A stretch of DNA of 64,000 nucleotides, taken from Chloroflexi bacterium AL-N1. GTDB taxonomy: Bacteria > Chloroflexota > Chloroflexia > Chloroflexales > Roseiflexaceae. The notes under the pieces are model-generated. The model made no database searches. It was given only the letters and a program-made list of their open reading frames with translations, and was not told the origin of the DNA. Where the stretch lies: positions 1 to 64,000 of the forward strand of contig WYDT01000022.1 in NCBI GenBank assembly GCA_013122435.1, written 5' to 3'. A program made the position numbers and the translations under genes. This document shows positions 53,913 through 61,963 of this stretch, one piece after another. Each line of letters starts with the position of its first letter. Position 1 is the stretch's first letter.

Positions 53913-54532
53913 GATTCTATTCCCTATGCTACAAAGGATCTACCCGACACATAGCATACCGACACGCAAGAGGTGCATCGGTATGTTCACCAACAACAAA
54001 ACGTTCATTCTGTTGTATTGCGTATCAAAAGCATGGGATCGCACACAAAACTCCAAAGAAGATACAGTGTTTATGCATAGCTATACCACGGCATACAATG
54101 CAAAGAGACAGCATTACATAACTCTGAGATAGCCAATGAGTGTGTTCGAGAGAATGAGGGCAACACAACAGCCACAGTACACCAGACGCGCCTGCAGCTG
54201 CAAAAGAAGGCAGGAGGTATCTACAGTTAAAGAGAAACTAGAGAATAGTTAGCGTGTAGCAAAATGTCACACAAATGCTTCTTAGCCAGCAAATCTAGCG
54301 CATCTGGCGCGCTCTCCAATTAGATTGTTGCTGATGACCGACATCTTGTCTCCTTCATAAAAGTATAGTAATAATATATGCTTTCATTATATACTACAAA
54401 CCACTTTTTATGCCAACCGACTAAAGATGGATCTATAATAATCTGGCAGAACAAGATAGCAACATGGATGAGCATCAAAGTTGACGAGATAGCCATATCC
54501 TTTTAAGATCTGTACCACGGAGGTACATATTC
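53913..54532. other. Long intergenic region
   Basis: No supported gene. A very AT-rich stretch near 54360-54400 could carry a promoter for the gene at 54533. Confidence 0.4.
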
Positions 54533-55105
54533 ATGGATATGCGTAAGCCACAAGTTTTGGGCATAATCGTAATGGGATTCATATTGCTTGGTGGATTCCT
54601 GTTCATAAACGTTTTTTCTCAACCAACTGGAGATCGTGAGGGGAATATCGACGCTGCGAATGGGCAGGGGAATGTTCCAGTACTGCCAGCACCACCAACA
54701 CCGACATCAACAGCCGCACCAACCGCAATACCAACACCAGAACGACTAGCAGTGCGCAGTGTTACACTGATCAATGCTGATGCCGATCAGCCGTTTGAAG
54801 GCTTTGATCCGCTGCTTGATAGATCAACGATCAGACGATCCGAACTAGCCACACAAGCTATCAATATCAGTGCCAATACGACAGCAGATGTTCGGAGTGT
54901 AGACATGGTACTCCTTGGCGCAACCCGTAAGCAACAGGATCAGAATTCACTTCCGTACTCTCTGTTTGGCGATGAGGGGTACAACTATAGAGATGGAGAA
55001 CTCAATCCAGGTGATCATGTGCTGGTGATTATACCCTATAGCGATGATGATACCGATGGTGAGTCCGGAAAACCGCTGGTGGTAACATTCACGGTGGTTG
55101 AGTAA
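54533..55105 (+). CDS. Membrane-anchored extracellular protein of unknown function
   Basis: The protein has 190 residues. An N-terminal membrane helix (about 8-29), a short Pro/Thr linker (about 50-70), and a beta-rich domain with VRSVTLINADADQPFEGF follow. CGGAGG precedes the ATG. It resembles single-domain proteins of Chloroflexota that hang outside the membrane; no family known to me. Confidence 0.65.
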   Translation: MDMRKPQVLGIIVMGFILLGGFLFINVFSQPTGDREGNIDAANGQGNVPVLPAPPTPTSTAAPTAIPTPERLAVRSVTLINADADQPFEGFDPLLDRSTIRRSELATQAINISANTTADVRSVDMVLLGATRKQQDQNSLPYSLFGDEGYNYRDGELNPGDHVLVIIPYSDDDTDGESGKPLVVTFTVVE

Positions 55106-55127
55106 GTCTGGTTATTGAAAAGCATCC

Positions 55128-56039
55128 TCACACCTTTAACGTTGCGAGAAGTTGGGCACAGGCGAGTGCTGTTTCACCGACATACCCATGATCTTCCCAG
55201 TACCACCACGCAGACAAAACGGCCTGCGCCAGTCCCCATCCCCAAATACGCTCACGATCAAAGCCAAGCTCGTCGGCAAATTGATCGATCCGTCGTGCCA
55301 AGACACGCTCTGGATGTGGCCAGGTCATCAGCGGTAGTGGGTTGCGGAGCCACGCGCCGATCTCATAGGCTGGCTCACCAACGACACCTTTGGGATCAAT
55401 AGCAAGCCACGGCTGGCGTGCAGCGGACAGGATGTTGTAGTGATGCAGGTCACCATGGAGCAACACCGGTTCATCCATCGAACTGCGTAAATCGGTGAAT
55501 AAAGACTCTGCCTCTTCGACAAGCACCTTGGGGAAGGGACCACAACCACCATCAAACTCTGCTCGCAGCCGTTGCAGTCCAGTTGCCCAGCGCTCTACAG
55601 TGGGAAATGAGTGCGACGCTGGCACAGGTCGCCACAACTGATGCATCACCTGTGCAGCGATACTCGTCGCTGCGGTATCATCGTTAAGATCAGCAAGAGT
55701 CATCCCCGGCTCAAGTCGTTCCAGAAGCATAATGCCCCGCTCTGGATCGGCTTCGAGTAGTCGAACCATTCCGTGGCCATTGTAGAGACGAAGGGCATCC
55801 ATCTCACAAAGCAACTCAGGATTCGGAAATCCCACCTTCAATACGACGGGCGTATTGTCAGATCCTAGAGCGGGTGCCACATAGGTGTAGGAGAGATTTT
55901 CAAACGGTGGCGCCACGGTAAGAGACCAGCATTCTGCACAATCAGCGATCAACGTTGGCAACTCAGACAACCACTCAGTACCTACAGAACCATATAGTTC
56001 GTGAGTAGTCTGTATAAAGTTTTGTGGTATTAAATGCAT
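55128..56039 (-). CDS. Aminoglycoside/hydroxyurea antibiotic kinase-like protein (APH family)
   Basis: The protein has 303 residues. Kinase-like fold with VVLKVGFP (ATP Lys), LLHGDLHHYNIL (catalytic Asp, metal Asn) and AIDPKGVVGEPAYEIG (DFG equivalent), a signature close to APH(6)/streptomycin 6-kinase. The family includes both resistance enzymes and housekeeping small-molecule kinases, so resistance is not proven. Immediately after the TetR gene on the same strand. Confidence 0.82.
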   Translation of the reverse strand: MHLIPQNFIQTTHELYGSVGTEWLSELPTLIADCAECWSLTVAPPFENLSYTYVAPALGSDNTPVVLKVGFPNPELLCEMDALRLYNGHGMVRLLEADPERGIMLLERLEPGMTLADLNDDTAATSIAAQVMHQLWRPVPASHSFPTVERWATGLQRLRAEFDGGCGPFPKVLVEEAESLFTDLRSSMDEPVLLHGDLHHYNILSAARQPWLAIDPKGVVGEPAYEIGAWLRNPLPLMTWPHPERVLARRIDQFADELGFDRERIWGWGLAQAVLSAWWYWEDHGYVGETALACAQLLATLKV

Positions 56040-56041
56040 AC

Positions 56042-56704
56042 CTAACCAGCCTTCTCTGTCGTATGTTGGGTATTAATCATCCTGGTGGCAGGTGCACAGA
56101 GCGCCGCTTCCAAAAATGTCAACATCCACGCATGATACCTACGATCATCAACGACAGGCAGTTTGTCGGTGTAGAGGGCAGTAGATAGGTCTGCCCAATG
56201 GGATACTAATACCACGATGGTACTGCGATAGCGCCATTGTAGCTCATCAGGCCCAAGGTGTGGCAGCACCCGACCAAATGCCGGAAGATACCGCTGATCA
56301 ACGTTGGTAACCTCTTCAAACGCCATCTGAAGAATATCATTACCAGGGTTAATCATGATTCGGCTAAACAAACGAGCCTGTGTCTGGTCAAATGTATGTT
56401 GAGGTTCCATCAACTCCAATACAGGTATACTAAAAGCAGTGAGTAACTCAACGATAGAGGGAGATAGTGTGGTCTTTTCCAGGTCATCCAGTAGTTGCAA
56501 CTGTTGTGCATTGATGGGATCTAAAACACGTCGGATAATAGTGCGTATCAGATCTGTTTTGGAGCCAAAATGATAATTGACTGCCGCAAGATTAACACCT
56601 GCCGCTGTTGTAATGGTACGCAGTGATATCTCCGCGAATCCCTGTTCAGCAAACAACGACATGCTGGTCATCAAAATGCGTTCTTTGGTGGTAGTTGGCT
56701 CCAT
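56042..56704 (-). CDS. TetR/AcrR-family repressor
   Basis: The protein has 220 residues. The N-terminal helix-turn-helix (ERILMTSMSLFAEQGFAEIS then AVNYHFGSKTDLIR) is typical, and the C-terminal half fits the CecR/AcrR-C type. It lies two bases from the APH-like gene. Two matching palindromic sites lie in the divergent region next to the gene at 56925, so it likely controls itself and that gene. Confidence 0.92.
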   Translation of the reverse strand: MEPTTTKERILMTSMSLFAEQGFAEISLRTITTAAGVNLAAVNYHFGSKTDLIRTIIRRVLDPINAQQLQLLDDLEKTTLSPSIVELLTAFSIPVLELMEPQHTFDQTQARLFSRIMINPGNDILQMAFEEVTNVDQRYLPAFGRVLPHLGPDELQWRYRSTIVVLVSHWADLSTALYTDKLPVVDDRRYHAWMLTFLEAALCAPATRMINTQHTTEKAG

Positions 56705-56780
56705 AGCTCTGATAATCCCTCTTCATATAATCCCACTATGACAACCCAGTCCTTGACAAGTATACCATAGACAGATACAA

Positions 56781-56824
56781 TTCAAACAAACGTTTGAAAC
56801 TAATGTACGAAACAATCGTTTGAA
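56781..56824. promoter_or_regulatory. Twin TetR operator candidates
   Basis: TTCAAACAAACGTTTGAA (56781-56798) is a perfect 7-bp palindrome around AAAC, and GAAACAATCGTTTGAA (56809-56824) repeats its core AAAC-AAWC-GTTTGAA. Their centres are 26 bases apart. Both lie in the divergent interval of the TetR gene, as expected for autoregulation. Confidence 0.7.
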
Positions 56825-56924
56825 TTACAATCGATTAGATCCTAGCCAAAGGAAAACAATGACAATGCATCGATCACATTACTTGCCAATGCTCAAGGAA
56901 AAAGCGCCTACACTATGACGCGAT

Positions 56925-58121
56925 GTGAAGGCTGCTACTTTTGTTGTATCTGTGCTAGCAATGTATCTTGGTCCTGCTAGCCTCGTTCGTCGAAGATATG
57001 CGCAGGCAAAGAAGACCAACTCTGTTGTCTGGTTAGACTCCCTAGCCAACTCTGCCCCATTACCGTATCAAGCCAAAATACCGTCCGATCAACCAGGCGA
57101 CATAGACGCAAATCGCTCTTTCAAATCACGCAAAAGCAAGGTGATGAAACAGGATAGCTATCCCCAACCCACCTATGCCTTTGCTTATCAGAATCCCCCA
57201 GTCTCAGGGAATGTCATCAATGGGCTTGGCGAAACAGCAAGGCGGCGTCCCTGGAAGATCTTTCATAGTGGGGATTTTCAAATTGCCTGGAGCGGTCTGG
57301 AACGTCTCTTCCGTTCGATTAACACTTTTCCAACACTACAGTCTGTGTTACGTACCCAATGGATTCATCGAAAAAAGATCGGACCGATTGCCCCCCAACA
57401 AGTTCCAGTTACCGACCCGGTAAAGATGGCCCACCGCATCAAAAATGAGGCGCGACGCCTCGGGGCGAGCCTGGTTGGGATCACTGCTGTATCAAATGAA
57501 GTACTTTTTGAGGGGGTTGATTTCTCGTATAAGCACGCCATCTGTATCGCCATACCGATGGAGCGCGAGGAAATGCTCGAGGCCCCCAGTGAAACCACCA
57601 ATTTGTGTGTGTTAGAGGGATACTATAATGTCGCAGATGTAGCGATCAAACTGGCTGAATATATTCGTGCTATGGGGTGGCCCGCACGTACATCGGCCAA
57701 TCTAGGAGTGAGTGAGGTGCTGCATGTGCCACTGGCTATTCGGGCAGGGTTGGGGCAACTGGGAAAACATGGATCAATAATTACCCGCGAGTTTGGTTCA
57801 AATGTCCGTCTTGCCGTCGTATTGACTGACCTCCCTCTGACACATGACGAGCCTGTTGACATCGGTGTGGATGACTTTTGCAAGAGTTGTCAGATTTGTG
57901 TGACCAACTGTCCGCCACAAGCGATCTTCGATACGAAGCAGATGGTGCGGGGAGATGAAAAATGGTTCGTAAACTTCGACAAATGTGTACCCTACTTTGT
58001 CGCCAATGAGGGGTGTGCCATTTGTATTGAAGTCTGCCCATGGAGCGAACCGGGGCAAGGTGTAGTTATTTCACAAAAAATGTTACAACAACGTGCACGC
58101 TTGCAGGAGCAAAACAGGTGA
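56925..58121 (+). CDS. Two-[4Fe-4S] protein, reductive-dehalogenase/QueG-like C-terminus
   Basis: The protein has 398 residues if GTG at 56925 is used; an in-frame stop lies just before it and no Shine-Dalgarno is visible, so a later start is possible. Residues 1-175 are not recognised. The remainder resembles the reductive dehalogenase/QueG family, with AYNVADVAIKLAEYIRAMGW-like helices and a ferredoxin part: C319-x2-C-x2-C-x3-C329-P and C364-x2-C-x3-C371-P, plus C354, for two clusters. No corrinoid motif is evident. It is divergent from TetR, next to the operator sites, so probably induced by the TetR ligand. Confidence 0.75.
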   Translation: MKAATFVVSVLAMYLGPASLVRRRYAQAKKTNSVVWLDSLANSAPLPYQAKIPSDQPGDIDANRSFKSRKSKVMKQDSYPQPTYAFAYQNPPVSGNVINGLGETARRRPWKIFHSGDFQIAWSGLERLFRSINTFPTLQSVLRTQWIHRKKIGPIAPQQVPVTDPVKMAHRIKNEARRLGASLVGITAVSNEVLFEGVDFSYKHAICIAIPMEREEMLEAPSETTNLCVLEGYYNVADVAIKLAEYIRAMGWPARTSANLGVSEVLHVPLAIRAGLGQLGKHGSIITREFGSNVRLAVVLTDLPLTHDEPVDIGVDDFCKSCQICVTNCPPQAIFDTKQMVRGDEKWFVNFDKCVPYFVANEGCAICIEVCPWSEPGQGVVISQKMLQQRARLQEQNR

Positions 58122-58194
58122 TATAGTCATCGTAATCAATAGAGAGAGGCGAACACCAAGAGATAGCGAGGAGAAAGCAGCACCACCACAGAGG

Positions 58195-59523
58195 CTACTT
58201 GCGACCTAAAGCATATTTGACGCCATCTTGGAGATTACTAAGCGTGATCATATCCTGGAGACTGACACCTAAATTGACAAGTGTTTGCGCTATTTCAGGA
58301 CGAATCCCTGTCATGATAACCAGCGCACCCAGCAATTTAACTGCCTGCGCCGCCCGAATGAGCGCCTGTGCCACCTGGGTATCGACTACCGATACCCCGG
58401 TAATATCAAGAATGACAACTGCAGCGCTATGTGTGGCAATACCTGATAGGAGTGAATCCATTATTCCCTGCGCTCGTTGGCTATCGATTGTACCAATGAG
58501 CGGCATCACAAGCACATCATCACTGAGGGGAATAAGTGGTGTTGATAACTCTGCCACTGTGGCTGCCTGCACCCGAATGATCTGTTCCTGTAGCTCCTGT
58601 CGTTCGACTTCACTCTGTTTTTGCTCAGTGATATCAGTGGCGCTACCGGCAAAACGGTAGACAATACCATTCTCATCACGAATCGGCACAACTCGATCTG
58701 CAATCCAACGAATTGAGTCATCAGAAAGAAGAATACGATATTGATTGTTTTGTACTTCATTACTCCCCAGATTAGCAATTGTTTCCATGACTTGTATACG
58801 GTCATCTGGATGAATTGCATCAATCAATGAATTGACGTCAGCATACAAACTTTCACATGAACGTCCCCATATGTGCTCATACGCAGGACTAACATAGATG
58901 ATCTGGCGGGTTTGAGCATCCATCATCCAAAACACCTGGCCAATATTATCAGCCATTTGTTGAAAACGAGACTCACTCTCTCGCTGATCAGTCAAAATCT
59001 GTTTGTTTGTTGCAATGGTCTCTTGCAATTCACTGATATGTTGACGTAGTTCAAGCTGGGCTATGACCTGACGGCCTAATATCTGTAGGGCCGCTATCTG
59101 CTCAGAGTTTAGATCACGTGGCGTTTGATCAATAACACACAATGTGCCAATCGCGTAGCCATCTGGTGTTATAAGTGGTGTCCCAGCATAGAAACGAATA
59201 TGAAGATCTTCAGTGACGAGAGGATTATCCATAAATCGTTGATCGTCTTGTGCATCGGGCACAATCATCACATCTGGTTGTTTGATAGCATGATTACAGA
59301 AGGCAATGTCTCGAGATGTCTCATCTGCCTCCAAACCAACCTTTGATTTGAACCACTGTCGATCGGTGTCTATCAAACTTACAAGAGCGATTGGTGTGCC
59401 ACAAATGAAGGCGGCCAGACGTGTGAGATCATCAAATGCTGCTTCAGGCAATGTATCAAGAATATTGTATTGATGCAGGGCTTTGAGTCGTTCTGCTTCG
59501 TTGTCGTTCAAAGGCACACTCAT
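58195..59523 (-). CDS. GAF-PAS-STAS sensor protein (RsbR-like)
   Basis: The protein has 442 residues: N-terminal GAF domain (about 25-160), coiled coil, PAS domain (about 195-310), and STAS domain (about 330-440) with VILDITGVSVVDTQVAQAL. Conserved Thr in DITG and the downstream Thr of RsbR-type STAS domains are phosphorylation sites in stressosomes (family knowledge). No RsbS/RsbT is visible in the window. It may report light, redox or small molecules to an unseen partner. Confidence 0.87.
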   Translation of the reverse strand: MSVPLNDNEAERLKALHQYNILDTLPEAAFDDLTRLAAFICGTPIALVSLIDTDRQWFKSKVGLEADETSRDIAFCNHAIKQPDVMIVPDAQDDQRFMDNPLVTEDLHIRFYAGTPLITPDGYAIGTLCVIDQTPRDLNSEQIAALQILGRQVIAQLELRQHISELQETIATNKQILTDQRESESRFQQMADNIGQVFWMMDAQTRQIIYVSPAYEHIWGRSCESLYADVNSLIDAIHPDDRIQVMETIANLGSNEVQNNQYRILLSDDSIRWIADRVVPIRDENGIVYRFAGSATDITEQKQSEVERQELQEQIIRVQAATVAELSTPLIPLSDDVLVMPLIGTIDSQRAQGIMDSLLSGIATHSAAVVILDITGVSVVDTQVAQALIRAAQAVKLLGALVIMTGIRPEIAQTLVNLGVSLQDMITLSNLQDGVKYALGRK

Positions 59524-59900
59524 GAAATCTCCGATTTGATATATGATAGCACTGTTCTATATGCTACTTGTAGAGTGGAAGCTAAACCAATTCATTTGAA
59601 TTGTACAATCTATTGCATATGCTGCACAACAGCATCATTAATAGAAGCATAAGATTATACCAAAATGTCTCGTGCTTTTTCAACGGGACCTATTTGTAAG
59701 GTACTTCTGATGACAGGGCACTACCCGAATAGTGGCTGCGTCGACAATCGGCCAAGCACTACATTCAATAAGACTAATGGGAGTGTAGAAGATAGTCAGA
59801 GGTGTAACATGTCCATATATGGGCCATGTTGCTACAATCCGATGCTGGTTTCCTGCACCATGACGAACCAATACGTCAGTACTGCGGAATCCCACATAGC
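59524..59900. other. Intergenic region
   Basis: The minus strand may contain a frameshifted continuation of the small gene at 59901-60149 (reading WYGMSY-like sequence near 59890), but I could not confirm it. Confidence 0.3.
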
Positions 59901-60149
59901 TCATACCATAGCACAAAAAGATAATAATGATCCGGCGAGCAGTTCCTTGCGAAAGCGTAGCGTAAATGTGAACGAGATATACTCAGGTTGATTTATGACG
60001 AGATCATTCCAATGGGCATCAAACGCACTACGAATGATGTCAAGAATCATTCTTAATGTAAATGATTCCTGTTCGATTAAGGCTAGAAACTCTTCACCGT
60101 AACACTCTCGCCATGACCTGGGGTAGAGTCGGATAAACCCCTGTTTCAT
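59901..60149 (-). CDS. Small protein downstream of PadR, possible start of a permease
   Basis: The protein has 82 residues. FIRLYPRSWRECYGEEFLALIE is the conserved opening of short genes that accompany PadR regulators and ABC permeases (from memory). It ends in a hydrophobic stretch (LLAGSLLSFCAMV), so a longer membrane protein may have been cut short. It follows the PadR gene by 53 bases. Confidence 0.45.
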   Translation of the reverse strand: MKQGFIRLYPRSWRECYGEEFLALIEQESFTLRMILDIIRSAFDAHWNDLVINQPEYISFTFTLRFRKELLAGSLLSFCAMV

Positions 60150-60202
60150 GAAATTGCCAAGCGTTGCAAACCAACATCTGTCAGGTTTTGCAGACGATTA
60201 AG

Positions 60203-60481
60203 TTAATCCTGTAAGAGACGCGAACCACTTTCTGTAAATCGATAAGGGCGCCGCCGATCCTCGGGCGAAAGTGCCTTAATCCATCCCTGTTTTTCCAGGC
60301 GCGCAAGAGCACTGTAAAGCGTACCCGGACCCAGGTACACCGCATAGAGACATTTGATATCTTCGATCATGGCGTATTTATGTTTAGGGCCCTCTGCAAG
60401 ACTCATTAGAATAAACAAGGCTGGTGCTAAAAAGCGTCCAAATTGCTCAAGATTTTGCAAAAATACCCCTGATTTACACAT
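60203..60481 (-). CDS. PadR-family transcriptional regulator
   Basis: The protein has 92 residues from the ATG at 60481. A winged helix with APALFILMSLAEGPKHKYAM and LGPGTLYSALARLEKQGWIK is the PadR signature. PadR proteins repress drug-efflux or membrane genes; the next gene is a candidate target. No Shine-Dalgarno is obvious, so an internal start is possible. Confidence 0.88.
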   Translation of the reverse strand: MCKSGVFLQNLEQFGRFLAPALFILMSLAEGPKHKYAMIEDIKCLYAVYLGPGTLYSALARLEKQGWIKALSPEDRRRPYRFTESGSRLLQD

Positions 60482-60484
60482 CAA

Positions 60485-60852
60485 AGTATATTAGTTTCAC
60501 GATATAACATTAATATGTCATAATAACAAGCAGAGGATTTTCTATCAAATTCAAATCTACCAATGCCTATCTGCTCTAAAAGAGAGGACGTTTGCTGCAA
60601 CTCTGACCATCAATGAAACGTCTTAAACAATAGCTTTTGACTATTTGTCATATGTGGAGACCATATCCAGAAGCGTTTCTGAGAGCATATTGATTCTGAA
60701 TTGAGTTGTTGAATTTGACCAAAGCGGTCGTTTATTCGATACAAGTTGGCTACAATTCTCAGAAACAATGGGCATGTAACTCATGTAAACCACCTGGCTC
60801 GTGTGTTTTACAGTGATAGATATGTAACTTGACATTGAGGAGGTTTGTGTTT
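60485..60852. other. Divergent intergenic region (PadR / membrane protein)
   Basis: AT-rich near the PadR start, where autoregulatory sites are expected; I found no perfect palindrome. Confidence 0.35.
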
Positions 60853-61242
60853 ATGGCAGCACGCTCAATATTTCAATCATCACGTCGGATGATGGAAAGC
60901 TTGCTTGGTTCATTAGGAGTGGCAGCAGGTGGTTGGTTGGTAAGTATTCCATTTATGGTAGATTTGAGTGGGTTTGTTATTCGTGCGAATATGATTATCA
61001 CTGGTGCAATTATTGTTTTATGTAGTTTTGTGTGTGTTGCTAATCATATGCGTATGCGTTACGCCCCAGCATGGATCGCGGGATTCTTTACGGCTGTGGC
61101 AGGCTTATGGGCTACTTTCTCGTCGTTGATATTTAACTACCCCCACGACAGCTCTGCATTCACCATTTTGCTGGCAACAGGCCTCTGTTCCACTATGATT
61201 GCCTGCTGGTCCGTACGTTGGAGTTGGGCGACACATGGCTAG
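60853..61242 (+). CDS. Small four-helix membrane protein (SPW-repeat-like)
   Basis: The protein has 129 residues from the ATG at 60853, with GAGGAGG nine bases upstream. It has four membrane helices in two similar pairs, resembling the SPW-repeat family, whose members have conserved Ser/Pro/Trp at helix starts. Here the pattern is degenerate. Function unknown. Confidence 0.55.
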   Translation: MAARSIFQSSRRMMESLLGSLGVAAGGWLVSIPFMVDLSGFVIRANMIITGAIIVLCSFVCVANHMRMRYAPAWIAGFFTAVAGLWATFSSLIFNYPHDSSAFTILLATGLCSTMIACWSVRWSWATHG

Positions 61243-61381
61243 TAAAAACACTAATACACCTACATACACTAGAGAAACGTAGAGCAAATGTAACCGATAA
61301 AGAACTGGCTGCGGCAGGTCTACACCTGCTTGCGGTGCTCTACGTCCCCCCAGATCACGCTTCTTTTGACTACAACCACCT

Positions 61382-61783
61382 TTACTCCAGATCTATAACT
61401 GCCAATGTACACCGTGAGACACAGATCAGTTTTTCATCTTCATCTTGTATTTTGACCTCCCATATCTGTGTAGTACGACCTTTATGCAGCGGTACTCCTA
61501 TGGCTGTTAACATCCCAGTGCGTTTGGGGCGTATATGATTCGCGTTAATCTCCAATCCAAAGGCCGTTTTTCCTGACGGACAACTCACGACTGCCCCAAC
61601 GCTAGCGACAGTTTCGGCTAATGCCACACTCGCACCGCCATGGAGATAGCCAAACGGCTGATGGTGCTGGGGTGTGACCGGCATCGTTGCGACAACTTGG
61701 TCACTCGACACATCCTGCAATACAATGCCTAATGTTTTATCCAGACTATCTTTTGATTGTAATAAGTTAAAATCAATACCCAT
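61382..61783 (-). CDS. Hotdog-fold acyl-CoA thioesterase (PaaI/MenI-like)
   Basis: The protein has 133 residues. HGGASVALAET (H48, E57) is the active-site helix of 4HBT thioesterases in the PaaI/DHNA-CoA group, and HIRPKRTG and VRDEKLICV-like strands complete the fold. It hydrolyses acyl-CoA or aryl-CoA thioesters; the menaquinone role (MenI) is possible but not proven. Confidence 0.88.
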   Translation of the reverse strand: MGIDFNLLQSKDSLDKTLGIVLQDVSSDQVVATMPVTPQHHQPFGYLHGGASVALAETVASVGAVVSCPSGKTAFGLEINANHIRPKRTGMLTAIGVPLHKGRTTQIWEVKIQDEDEKLICVSRCTLAVIDLE

Positions 61784-61963
61784 TCAGAACACCTCATATC
61801 CATATTGAAATTGAATACCCCTGATATGTACGAATAATAACGCATGTGAGACGTATAACACCGCTACATTAATGAGGATGGGATGGTTTTTCGTGACAGA
61901 AAGAGGTATAATATTTAAGATGTTTGAAATCAGCGTTCTTCTACATAGAAGTTTGGTAACAGC

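Noticed and set aside
53792..54132. Overlapping plus-strand frames opposite and after the RIO kinase
   Set aside because: No ribosome sites and non-protein-like composition.
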